A stretch of DNA of 64,000 nt from Ficedula albicollis (Eukaryota; Chordata; Aves; Passeriformes; Muscicapidae): the NCBI RefSeq assembly GCF_000247815.1, contig NC_021673.1:109201432-109265431 (forward strand), read 5' to 3'. A program made the translations under genes and the position numbers. The notes under the pieces are model-generated. The model worked only from the letters and a program-made list of their open reading frames with translations. It ran no database searches and had not been told where the DNA came from. The number at the start of each line of letters is the position of its first letter. Within the stretch, counting starts at the first letter, position 1. Of the stretch, positions 37,410-53,790 are shown one piece after another.

Positions 37410-39605
37410 TTTCCAGTGGGGCAAGCTTTCCAGTTTGGTGCTTTTACATTGCATTTTGGGGTAGCAGCAGGCACCATTGTTTGCAAGGGGTTGTGGTGGT
37501 GATGTGTCAGTGTATTTGCCCATTTTGTTTGGACTAAGAAGCTACCAAGGCTGGTAATGTTTGATTCTACTAAGCAGGTGCAAGCAGATACAGATTCCCA
37601 AAAGTCAGTCTATGACTATAAGGATTTCTGCCTAATTTCTAAATAATAAAATAGATAAAGTTAATCTTGTCCTTTACAAATCAGGATTTTTCCTTCAAGT
37701 AACTAAGGCAAACAAATAGTTTGAGGTTTGGAAAATTTCTATGCCAAATCCACTTGTAAGTTAGGAAGATATGTGGGTTTTTTTGCCAGTAGGCTCTTCT
37801 AACTAATTGATAAATAACTCAAACTGGACATCAGTTATGATCTCAACATTATTCTTGTTTATGGGAGCCTCTTAGTTTTCTATGACAGAAATTTTCCCTG
37901 TGAGGTGATTTTATGGTATGAAAATGCAGTTGTTATTATTAGGAGTATCCTTTAGGCTAGATTGGGATGAATGAGATTTGGATAAGCTCTACCAGCCTTA
38001 CATCAGTTTATATATCCGTGACTGAAATAATAATTTTGCAACATTAATAAAGTCCTGTAAATTTGATTCAGAGGCCATTAAGGTCAAGGGCGAGACCACC
38101 TGTGCCAACTTCTGGGTCCTCTGGGAAGTATCCCATGTCCTAATTGACTTCACCAATATTGGAACCACAGGGTGAGGCTATGAACCATGCTGGGAAGTGC
38201 TGGGAACCTCTTTGCTGCTATTCCAGAGGCTCCCTGGAATTTTCCTCATACTGATGCCCTGGCATGGACCTTTGGAGGTCACCTTGCTACTGTATTATGA
38301 TTACATTTCCACATCATTCCCTTTCCAAAAGACACTTCCCTGGAAGGTGCCACGTGAAAAAAGTCATATTAAAAGACAAGTAAAGCCACCAGCAACAAAA
38401 ATTATTCTCTGAAGATTTAGTAACTGCTACAGCTTCTTCTTTCCTCTATTCTGTTTCATTGGCATTGGCAATAAAAAATAATCACTTAGAGACAATGTCC
38501 TTGCAGGCTGGCAGTAAGTCTAAATGGCAACAGCTAAAAAGACCCAGAGAAGAACATTTAAGTTACATCTATTATTGCTTTGGCTTTTCAAAAAATGTCA
38601 GAAATAAAGTCTCTTTTGCTCAGCATTTGTGTATGCTTGGTGGGATGGGAGGAGGCAGAGGATATTAGGATATTATTTCTGCTATCATTACTAGGTGCTA
38701 GATGGGGTGATGACTATATAAAGAAGGTGACAGACACTGAATTTGTGCTTGGAACAAAAGAAAGCCCTAAAATCAGACAAAGCTTTATTTTGGCACAACC
38801 ACAGCATTTTTGGTGAGGATCTTGCTGTGCCCTTCCCATAGTTAATGCTCTATTCCCCATTGTGAAAGCTGAAGGGGAGTACTAAGGAGTGCCACCACAT
38901 TTTCTCCCCTCTGTCCAAAACTTGGTTTCACATTTTCCTTTCCTTCGTGTGTCCAAGCACTTTTCTTTATGAACAGAAACATACAACAATAAATAGTCTA
39001 TCTGTTAAGATGACACATTGTGACAGATCCCTTAGGAAAGCTGCAGCTGGGTTGACATTTTTGTCTCATCACTGCTCTGAAGAGTGGTTTTGTTTGTGAA
39101 TTCAGAGAATGACTCACATAATGACCAAATAGAAGTGCATTTCATAAACATCATAGGATAGCAGTAACTGCATGGTTGGCTCGTGTTCCTCTGCCTGTCC
39201 ACGTTTGTGTAGACTTATTGATAGATTTTCTTCTGTATGGAAGGATAAAAATCTCCAGAAAAATCTGGGCATTAGGATGGTTCATCCAGTCAGATTTGCC
39301 AGCTGAGTGCCTTTAGAGTGAAAATGTGTATTTACATATATACATACATATATATATCTATGTAAAACAGATTCTGATTCTGGCATCTAAGTTGTGTCAT
39401 TAACACCTGGCTGGAGCGTGTAAAGACCACGGGTTTCTAGGACAGATGAAGCTGCTGTGTGGCGGGAAAACCAAGCTCAGACAGGTTGCCCAGGTCCCTC
39501 CTGACCTCCCACTCTTACCCAGGGGTTTCCCTGGATGTGGGGCTGGAGCCAAGACAACTGAGAAGGGGAGCCAGCCTGCTGTCTGGATGCCAGGCATGTT
39601 TCTGT
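37410..39605. other. non-coding stretch, nothing recognised
   Basis: No supportable gene. Near 39336-39362 is a short TA/CATA-rich simple-sequence patch. Confidence 0.5.
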
Positions 39606-39641
39606 ACACACACACACACACACTCACACACACTCACACAC
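39606..39641. repeat. (CA)n microsatellite with CACT interruptions
   Basis: A CA dinucleotide run interrupted twice by a CACT step. It accounts for the Thr/His-repeat open frames across it. Confidence 0.95.
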
Positions 39642-40084
39642 TTGTGTATTGTGTACAGCCACAAACTCATTTTTGATTACCTATCTGTAAAAAACAAAGC
39701 ATGAGCTTGTCCTTGTGCCTCCCTCCATCTACAAAGCCTTCTTCTTCCATCTTCTGTGTTAGAAATACAGAATACTAAATTCAGTGCAGCACTCTGTGTA
39801 TCTGACTTTCAACGCCGCTCAGAAAACCCTAAGGCCAGGACTGAAATAAGAGCTGAAATCCAAACAATATGTGACTGAACACAAAACAAATCATGGCTTA
39901 GCAGGAATATGTTGTGACAGCTCTGCCTTCTCCCATAACTGCTAGTCAATTTTCCCCCTTACATTTAAATAACATAGGATACATATTGAACCAATAATAG
40001 GGTACAATGGAAAATGCATAGTGAAGCTAAAAAATGCTGAGATGTAAAATCTTCTAAAACCTTTCTGCAGGGGCCATGTGATAT
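39642..40084. other. non-coding stretch, nothing recognised
   Basis: No gene, RNA or transposon could be supported. Confidence 0.5.
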
Positions 40085-40121
40085 TCTCTCCCTCCCCCTC
40101 TTCTCTCTCTCTCTCTCTCTT
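40085..40121. repeat. pyrimidine-rich (CT)n microsatellite
   Basis: A pure C/T stretch ending in about ten CT units. Confidence 0.93.
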
Positions 40122-41120
40122 TAAAAGCAAGGGTGGAATAGGGCTTGTTTTCATAAAGATAAGTAAGAAAGGCCAGTTCAAATAATGAAGAAACAAGAGG
40201 CTGGAATTTGCAGTAAATTCAGGAATGTCCATCATATCTGGGCAGTGTTTGCATGTATGTCAGGTGAAAACTTTGACCTGCTAAGGACCCTTGGAAATAA
40301 AGCTAAAAGCCAGCCCCTCTCACAGAGGGAAAATGTCCAGTAAAACAGCAGGGTCCCACAGCATCGCCCCCTCTCCTCGTCTGCTCTCCCCCACCTCTGC
40401 CTGTGGGGTCACCCTGGGGTGGTGCAGACCAGAGCCAAGGCGGATCACCCACCTCTTCCCAAAGGAGATGGTGCTCAGAGGACTTTGCTGAGTGAGCTAC
40501 AGGTTGAGAGACACTGGCCTGAGCCTGCTCTTTGCTCAACCTGTGGCCTCTGGAGCAGCTACTGGCATTGGGAGAGTGGGTTGAGCCTTGGCTCTGCTCT
40601 GGCTTGTGCTCCACCTCCACGCTCCATCAGGGACAGGGAGCTTGAGCTGAGGTGGCCCACGAGGGTGCAGCTCTCATCTTCTGGTGTTGGTTAAGCAACT
40701 CTCGTCTTGAGCTGGATTTTGACCTGAAAGCTTCAACTATGTCACACAGTGAGAGCGAGAATGGGGCCTTTCCCCTTTCAGTCATTTCTCCTTGCTCATA
40801 GCAATCTGCTGGCAGAGAGAAGCTGGCTGCTTCCCTCCTGTGGGTCACTACAGAGCTTTTTTGGGGTCAGGTGCCTATGGTGGGCACCTTGAGCCACTGC
40901 TCAGGCATACTTGTGCCACTCCACCATGGAAGCACTGCTGTTATTAGTTCCTATAAGCAGCGACAGAAGAGGGAGATGAAGAAAGAACACGATGAAGAGG
41001 TAGTGAGCAGCTCCAATTTGCCGTGTTTTTCCTCTTTGAAATCATTCTTTCTTTTCCAATTTTGAGTGGTTTTTAGGGTACTCATTAATCTGGAAAACAA
41101 GAACAACTTCCAGATCATTA
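40122..41120. other. non-coding stretch, GC-richer patch
   Basis: GC content rises at 40300-40680, and overlapping open frames of about 100 codons appear on both strands. None has a recognisable motif or a splice-consistent partner. Confidence 0.45.
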
Positions 41121-41285
41121 GTGCCATGGTGAATTGAAACCCCAGCCAGGCTGGACTAATAGTGCCAGGGTCATTCGAAATGCCAGTCGGTGCAGGCTAT
41201 TAAGTGCCAGGGTGATTTGAGAGAACAGCTTGTCCAAGATACGAATGCCAAAATAATTGGAAATACCTCCTCACAAGTTGATGTA
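41121..41285. repeat. degenerate 41-bp tandem repeat, four units
   Basis: A core of the form 'RTGCCAgggtNatttgaaa' recurs at 41121, 41162, 41204 and 41245, spaced 41, 42 and 41 bp. Units 2 and 3 are the most alike and unit 4 has drifted most. The TGCCA word is an NFI half-site and ATTA/ATTAA words lie between cores. This is an old array kept in register, unlike the near-identical duplications elsewhere in the window. A regulatory role is inference only. Confidence 0.55.
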
Positions 41286-44782
<3,497 letters not shown>

Positions 44783-47379
44783 TACTTTTTCTTACCTTTC
44801 TATGTGTAGAATAGGCTTCTTACAACTTCTTTGGAATTATAACTCCTATCCACAAAGGACCAAAATTTCTGCAGTCCTCAACTGTGTCTTTATTCAGGAC
44901 TCATTACACAACACCTACCAAAGCCTCCCAAAAGTGCAGGTTAAATCATGTCTGAAGGATTTGGTTCTCTACAAGCGAGCTCGTCTTGTTAAGAACATAA
45001 TGGAGTCAGAGAGAACATTCATTTCAGAAGTGAATGTGTCTAACTGTCTGATTTATTTTTGAGTGAGAAAAACAGATTTTGCTTTTGCAAAAACCTTTAA
45101 TTTCATATGGGAAGCCACCTTTAAGACTCATCATTTGGCAACATGCTCTATCATTCCCCTGGCTCTTTTTCCACATCCATTGCTAGTGGCTTGGTGTGTT
45201 CTTTATCCCTTGGGCCAGCTCATTAGCTGGATGCATGGCTGCTCACGTCTATCATCAGAGCCTGCTAACAAATCCTGTAGGACTACTCCAGGCCCAATAA
45301 GAGATATATTTGTTTTGTGGTTTGCGTTTTGCAGAAAACACTATGTACTTCTCAAAGCCTAAAGTATAGGAGGTTTAAAAAAAAATAAAAAAAAAATGAA
45401 GCAACAGTTTTCATACAGTGCTAAATAAAATAAATTACAGGCCCCAAATGATCTAATAATTCCTAAGGCAGAGTTCAGATGCGGTAATTAATTATCCCAA
45501 CATGGAATTCATAATGATCAACTATTAATATGTGCATGGGGGACTGGATGTCTCAGGATTTGGTAATGGGATACAGAGACTTTCACCTCTAGGTTGCTGA
45601 TTTGAATCTGACCCAGATCTCTAGTGACTTCTGAAAGCTGCAAGCATGTGCTGTTTGTTCTGTAGTGTATATGAAATGAAATTATCTCGGCTGCTTCCTA
45701 GCATTCTTGTGTCCATACCAGTCGTGCTGGAGTACAAATAACCTTCCATTTGATGGCTTCAGCTGGGAGGTCAGGGGCTCTGCAGGTAACTTCAATGCCA
45801 CAGTTTGGCCTCAGGAGCGGCTTCCAGAAAATATTGCTACGGGGTGGGGGGAACTCACTGTGGGAAACATTACTCTCGTAAACCATGGAAACAATGAAAC
45901 ATGGAAGTCTGTACCACAGCTCTTTTTGGCTGCTTGAGCCCTTTGATCTCCTGGGTGCTCCCCAGATGCAAGTGGCAGCTTTTCTTCCCATCCACATGCC
46001 TCAGGTGGGGAGGGACCTCAGTCTCTGGGCCCGGTACTCCTGGGTTTATCTCAAGGCAGCAAGCTAAAGAGGGAAAGAATAAAAATGTCTCCTTGAAAGA
46101 GGAAAGTTGAAGAGGGGTGGTGGTTCAGGTTTGTAGACTTTGGTGGAATCACATCTTTATGCATTAAAACCTTACCAAACTTCAGTCAAGACTGGTGAGA
46201 CAGATTTGCCCAGATCTGAACATTCGCAGGTTTGCTCAGCTCTCAGCAGTTCAAAATCTGAAAAGCTGGGTAGCTGTAGCATTACAGGCAGGAAAATTGT
46301 CCTCAGGAACAGGTAATACTGGGGCAGAACACAGGAGCGTGAATGCTTGGGAAAGTGGTTAGCACTGTCACAATGAAGTAAAGAAGGTCTTTTCCATTTC
46401 TACCTTATTTGATGTTATGAATTACACTCTGTGGTACATGTTTCTCTTTTGTCAAGGAGTGGAGTTCTGGTGGCTGCCAAATAACTTAATATTTTCTTCC
46501 ATTTTGAGTGCTTGTAAATAAGTTGAAATACCATATGACTAAGCACAGGAACTTTGCAGGAAAACAGAGCTGCAATCTGCAGAACACGTGAAAACCCGCA
46601 CCCTCCTGAAGCCACCATATCAAAGAACATCTGTTTTAAAAACAAACAGTGAAAAGTACTTAAAACAATTTCAGCAAAAAATTTAATCCAAGTCCCATGC
46701 TTGGAAGAAACGACCTAATTTCTGAGAAATAGGAACTCTGGGCCAGTTCAGTAATGGATATTGGTCTTTTCCAGATTTTAGTAGAGTTTGTAACTGCCAT
46801 TAATTCCATCTGTGCACTGCACTGAGAATTTAGCTCTTTGTGAATCTTGCTGAATTTTTCTGAAACAAAAATATGCAACGTATCTTCCTATGCAACAATT
46901 TTAGCCGTAGTTTATCATTTTTTATGCTGGTGGGTTATTCTTTTTAAAGGCATTTCCAAGTTGGATGCAAGCATTCTTAGAGAAGAAAATAAAAATGAGT
47001 GGTAGGTTAGAGGAAAAAAATTACAGGAAACAGTAAAAATGGGCAAGATTGCAACTATTTCCAATTACTTCTCAAAACATTCTGGATCACAAAACCACGA
47101 TGTTAAAAATTATACTGAAAAAAATATGTTTTTTAATGCAAGTATGTTAAGAACAGAAAATATTTTAAATTTAATTTTCATTTAAATTGTAAATGAAATT
47201 AGCTGGGCAGTAATTACTGATAATTAGGTCTTTCTGTCCAGTCATGAGAGAATTAAACCTTTTTAGAAATCCACATGGTTTCTCCGTTTCTACCAATAAA
47301 AGCATCAGAGGATATGTTGTTCTATGCATTAATACAGCCTTTTGGATTCCTGCTGAAATTAATTTGGATCCATCTTCAG
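44783..47379. other. non-coding stretch, possible ancient repeat near 45.5-45.9 kb
   Basis: No gene is supported. The part at 45540-45640 contains 'cacctctaggttgctgattt', which loosely resembles a tRNA-like B-box found in old amniote repeats. The part at 45700-45910 is open on both strands (76 and 99 codons). I could not assign either to a family. Confidence 0.35.
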
Positions 47380-47933
47380 TACATTTGGATCCATCATCCA
47401 GTATAAAAATATGCTTGTGTTACTTGTCAGCTTTTAGGGTTCCTTTGCCTTTTTCAACTGTATTTTGAGTGGCTGGCAGTAAAATATGTTCCTTGTACAG
47501 TATTTTTTATTGGTCAGGAACTCACATGTGAGACACCTTTCTAAATGTAGCCATGCCTTTGGTGGAACAGGACAGATTTTTAGTTCAGTGTTGCACTGTC
47601 TGGAATTATACCACTGAAAGTGAAGAGGAGGATCTGTACCCAGTACAAAAATATGCTTGTGTTACTTGTCAGCTTTTAGTACATTTGGATCCATCATCCA
47701 GTATAAAAATATGCTTGTGTTACTTGTCAGCTTTTAGGGTTCCTTTGCCTTTTTCAACTGTATTTTGAGTGGCTGGCAGTAAAATATGTTCCTTGTACAG
47801 TATTTTTTATTGGTCAGGAACTCACATGTGAGACACCTTTCTAAATGTAGCCATGCCTTTGGTGGAACAGGACAGATTTTTAGTTCAGTGTTGCACTGTC
47901 TGGAATTATACCACTGAAAGTGAAGAGGAGGAT
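47380..47933. repeat. 300-bp-period tandem duplication with nested partial copy
   Basis: Copy 1 (47380-47633) and copy 2 (47680-47933) are identical as far as I can see. The 46 bp between them include a partial third copy (about 47641-47678) of the AAAATATGCTTGTG segment. Identical peptide tails in the open frames of both copies result from this. Confidence 0.95.
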
Positions 47934-48973
47934 AGGAAAGTGGAAAATTAGCTTTGGAAAGAATTTGAATAATCAGAGTGCTATTTAGTCAGTTGGACAG
48001 AGAGGCAAGGCAACAGCTTGTCCTAGGGGAAATGATAATGGGATCCGTAAGAGATACTTGGTTTCAGGAGGATCTTGTACTCCAGTGGAAGCCTCTTTCC
48101 TTAGGACTTTTTGAAAAGCAATCATGCTGATGTAGCACATGACAGATGATATGTCTAAGACAACACTGATTGTGGGGTAGACAAGAAAACAGAGCAGGTC
48201 TTGCCCTCTTCTATTTTCTGTGACTCAGGAATCTTGGCTTTTTATTTTTCTGAAAGATCTCACCCGCAATAGTGTGGTACCTCTTGTGGTTTTATATTGA
48301 TCATGAAGATTTCCACTTCTGGAAGCAGTTGCTTTGCTTGGCAGGCTGCAGCAGGGATCAGACAAGACTTGGCTTACTTTTTAAGCCTTAATAAGGCCAT
48401 ACACCTACAGACAATAAGGATTGAGTTCGGTGCCACTATGTCAGATTATGTCTCAAGATTTCTTGGGCTTTGCTTGATGCTCTCACATCTATTCCTTTTC
48501 CCTTTTGTGTAAAGAAAGCACATTACTTCCTCCACATCTTTCTCTTGTGTTGCTATAATGAATTCCTTGCTATTCCCTCAGGGGGCTGACTCACACTCTT
48601 GCATTTGAAGTGAAGTAAACTGGAATTTGTATCTTTGTGAAGGTCAGTCACAGTGCATAAGAACAGGAAAGAGGGGTCAGAATGGTAATGCAGATCAGAG
48701 ATATGCTGGCAGTACAAATGCAAATGCTGGGCATTGGAATATTTCAAGCATGTGTGCCCACAGTTCGTTTTTGGGCTGGGCAATGTGGCGCTAGCCCATT
48801 TAAAAGGTTCCAATCAGCCACTGGGAAGCTTGCCCATATAGCAGAAAACTCCTCGCATCTTTCAGAGAAGGAGGAGGATTGCTATTTAAAAAACAACCAA
48901 GCAAAGCACCCAAACAAGAGCAACAATAAAAAAAAGCCCTAAAAAAAATGAACAAACCTCCCATAACCCCATA
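47934..48973. other. non-coding stretch, nothing recognised
   Basis: No supportable gene. It becomes A-rich towards its right end. Confidence 0.5.
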
Positions 48974-49010
48974 AACCAAACCAAACCAAACCAAACCAAA
49001 CCAAACCAAA
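48974..49010. repeat. (CCAAA)n pentanucleotide microsatellite
   Basis: About seven perfect units, in an A-rich patch that starts near 48886. Confidence 0.95.
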
Positions 49011-49150
49011 AAACAAAGCAACTTTGCCTGGTATATCCTAGGAAATTCCTTCTTATCTCTCAGGACACATAATCCACAGCAGAAATGGCTGCTGCTTACA
49101 GTGGCCCTGGAGCTGGAGAAGTCAGGAGCCTAGTTTTGCAGTAACTTTTC

Positions 49151-49430
49151 ATGTAGTCATGGAGTGGCTTGGGTTGGAAGGGACCTTAAAGATCACCTAG
49201 TTCCATCACCCTGCCATGGACAGAGAACCTTCCAGGAGAACACATTGCTAAAGCTCCATCCAGTCTGGTCTTGAGCACTCCCAGGGGTGGGGCATCCACA
49301 GCTGCTCCGGGCAATCTGTTCCAGAACTGGTGAATTCCAGTTCACCACTCTCACAGTAAAGAATTTTTTCCTAATATCTAATCTAAACCTGCCCTCTTTC
49401 AGTTTAAACCCGTTTTGTCTTGCACGTGGC
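49151..49430 (-). mobile_element. CR1 LINE 3'-end fragment
   Basis: Reverse-complement avian CR1 3' end: 'ttgggttggaagggacctta', 'agatcacctagttccatcac', 'gagcactcccaggggtgggg', 'cactctcacagtaaagaatt' and 'aatatctaatctaaacctgc'. The 3' end is at the left. Similarity to the usual CR1 body fades after about 49430, where the copy is truncated. The 98-codon minus-strand frame is a CR1 shadow. Confidence 0.92.
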
Positions 49431-50020
49431 CAGTGTAGGATTACTCTCTGCAAATGCTTTCCCCAGTGCTTGGGTGGGTTCAGAAACATGGAAAGTTTCA
49501 GCTCCTTTTTCCCTTTTTTGGCTCATCAAGAGCAATCTCGTGACCCTGGGCTTATCATTCAGCTTTGTTCTGGATCCTGAACAAAAGTCCGGAGAGATGA
49601 GGAGTTGGTGACAGGTTCCAGTTTCAATAATTAATTTGCAAGCCATGACAAATGGCTTAGTGACTAATTGAATAGTCTGGCCTTGTGTTTTTAGTAACTG
49701 TGAAAGATCAAATCTTTAAAATAATCATCGAAATACCATCTCTCTTTCCTCTCTGCTTGAGTTCTCAGTGTCGTTTAGCAAGTGGTCTTTGAAACGGGAG
49801 TTGTAGAAAACAATGCCTGAACACTCCAAAACAATATCCTCTGTTGTGGCATTTCAACAGCTAAAAGAAAAAATTGGAAGGAAAAAGAGAGAGTCAGATA
49901 ATGATCAAAGCGAACATGTAGCAGCTTTTCAGAATTAGTTGGCCAGAACAAACTCTTTGAAGTTCAAGATAAAATAGTGAAAATAAATGAAAGGAAAACC
50001 AGAACTTAGCCAACAAATAA
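49431..50020. other. non-coding stretch, nothing recognised
   Basis: No gene is supported between the CR1 fragment and the (ACAAA)n array. Confidence 0.5.
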
Positions 50021-50353
50021 ACAAAACAAAACAAAACAAAACAAAACAAAACAAAACAAAACAAAACAAAACAAAACAAAACAAAACAAAACAAAACAAA
50101 ACAAAACAAAACAAAACAAAACAAAACAAAACAAAACAAAACAAAACAAAACAAAACAAAACAAAACAAAACAAAACAAAACAAAACAAAACAAAACAAA
50201 ACAAAACAAAACAAAACAAAACAAAACAAAACAAAACAAAACAAAACAAAACAAAACAAAACAAAACAAAACAAAACAAAACAAAACAAAACAAAACAAA
50301 ACAAAACAAAACAAAACAAAACAAAACAAAACAAAACAAAACAAAACAAAACA
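50021..50353. repeat. perfect (ACAAA)n microsatellite, about 66 units
   Basis: 333 bases of the 5-mer ACAAA without visible interruption. Read as TTTGT on the minus strand it lacks stops in every frame, hence the long FCFVL-repeat frames, which are not proteins. Confidence 0.98.
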
Positions 50354-51853
50354 ATCAGCAGCAAAAGACGGGAGGAGAAGGAAAAAGACCCAACCCTAAC
50401 CTTCACTAATTTCAGGTTGATACCTCTGTGTTTTCCTTTGCTCCAGTGTCCTGCCTGGTGTGCTGCATCACCTGGCAATTCCTTCCCCATTCACGTGAAT
50501 TTTAGGTAAATTTGGGTAATTTTCATTACTCTGTTTACTAATGAACACTTCGTTTCTTCAGTTTTTGGTGAGATGTTTTCACACACCATATACATCAACT
50601 CAGTTGATTTTCTTCAACCCTTCATCATTTAGAGGTGGTAAACCCGGTCGTGCTGGCACTCACCCAGCAGTAAGGCCAGCTCATAGCATGTGCAAAGTTG
50701 TCCTGCTTTTTCTTGGCTCACCAAGCTCACTAAAGGGAACAGCATCTTCAGAACCTTCTGGCAAGCAGTCATAAAGACTGATCCCACAGACCTGACTATT
50801 CCCACGAGCAGGAGCTACACGCAGCGTGGGTGCTTGAGCCTCCGAGGAGCAGCAAACAGCCTCTGCAGCCCCAGCTGCATCTGAATTTAGTTATTGCTGC
50901 AGCATTTGAAGTGATTCCCACTGTGCTGACCTGCACAGGGCCAGTGTGAGTTGGTGTGGTGAAGCAAGGAGTGTTAATTTCTGGGTGTTTTCTACACTGC
51001 CTGAATAAGGAATTTTTCTTCGAAACCCTGTTTTGACCAGAGAGAAGGCCACAAGTTACATGGGTCCTAACTTCCTTCAGAGCATGACAAATTCAGTGTA
51101 TCCAGAGGCTGCCTGTCCTCTTCTGTCTCTTCTTGATGACTGTGCTTCTTCACTTGCACAGGCATCTTCTGAAACTGAGGGAGAATTATTCCACTCATGT
51201 AAAAAGGAGAACTATAAACACACCATTACATGTTTCATAAAACTATGGGAAGAAAAGAGCATCTTAGGTAAATACCAAGCGACTTATTTTATGATTTTTA
51301 AATGCCATTCTTTTGTCCAATATTGACTTGTTTTATATGGAAGTTGAATTATAGATCTTAGAGCACTGGGGAGCCCATGGCATCCTTGCTTTGACACAGC
51401 TGGTCAAGGTAGGAGTTGAAGTCCCAGTAATTAGTTATGAGCTTCTCTGTACTGGGAAGCCAGGCCAGGATGAGAAAATTTTATGAGGCTACTCCTCCCC
51501 TGAAGTAAAGCCAAATCCAGTGGGAGAGAGTGGGACTGTCCTCTGAAGGAATGCACTATGACATGCCCATCTCATTGCTGCATAGCTATTTCTTTGGGCA
51601 GTGAATCTGTGCACAGAAATGCCTTGTGCAGCCTTTTGCTGTTGCTGCTCTGACTTTTCTCTCCAAGAACATCTCTTGGGACATCTGTGTGCATAGTGGG
51701 AATTACAGAGTGTGTTGAAAGCTAAAGATAGAGCCTGAATCTAAACTTCAGATATTATTTATTACTGATGGACTGTGATTGTAGAAATTAAGGACAAATG
51801 ATGGGTGACAAGGGAGAATTCACTGCTGAAATTTGAATGAAAGAAAAGAAATT
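50354..51853. other. non-coding stretch, nothing recognised
   Basis: No exon, RNA or transposon was recognised. Confidence 0.5.
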
Positions 51854-53487
<1,634 letters not shown>

Positions 53488-53683
53488 CTGGAAAACAAAT
53501 TTCACAGATCTGCAACAGTGTAATGATCTGATTGCTCTGAGAATATAGAATTGCCACCTGGAGTCGCAATTCCTGGGACACACACCTCTCTAATCTTCTT
53601 TAAATGCCTTTAATTGCAGTTTTAATATTATCCTGTATGTGGAGTCAGGAAATCAACATTTCACAAATAATTAAAACAGGCAG
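53488..53683. other. short non-coding spacer
   Basis: Unique AT-rich sequence without recognisable features. Confidence 0.5.
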
Positions 53684-53790
53684 TGTGGTGTCTCTGAATG
53701 CTGGACAAGAACTCAGAAGATCTGGGATTTCAGAGCCATCACTGTCTTAGACAAATCCTTCTCTCTTTCTCTGTCACCAGGGGGTCATTA
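53684..53790 (+). mobile_element. ancient tRNA-derived SINE remnant (MIR-like)
   Basis: The order 'gcagtgtggtgt', 'gctggacaagaactcagaag', 'atctgggatttcagagcc', 'atcactg', then 'tcttagacaaatccttctct' follows the head and core of MIR-type SINEs (promoter-box region, then a CACTG step, then the AAATC...CTCTCT segment). It is strongly decayed and its tail is not found. Confidence 0.5.

Noticed and set aside
45698..45997. Open frames on both strands, possibly an ancient exapted repeat
   Set aside because: Both strands look equally plausible and I could not name a family or find exon boundaries.
49894..50490. Membrane-like FCFVL repeat frame
   Set aside because: It is a translation of the (ACAAA)n array on the minus strand.
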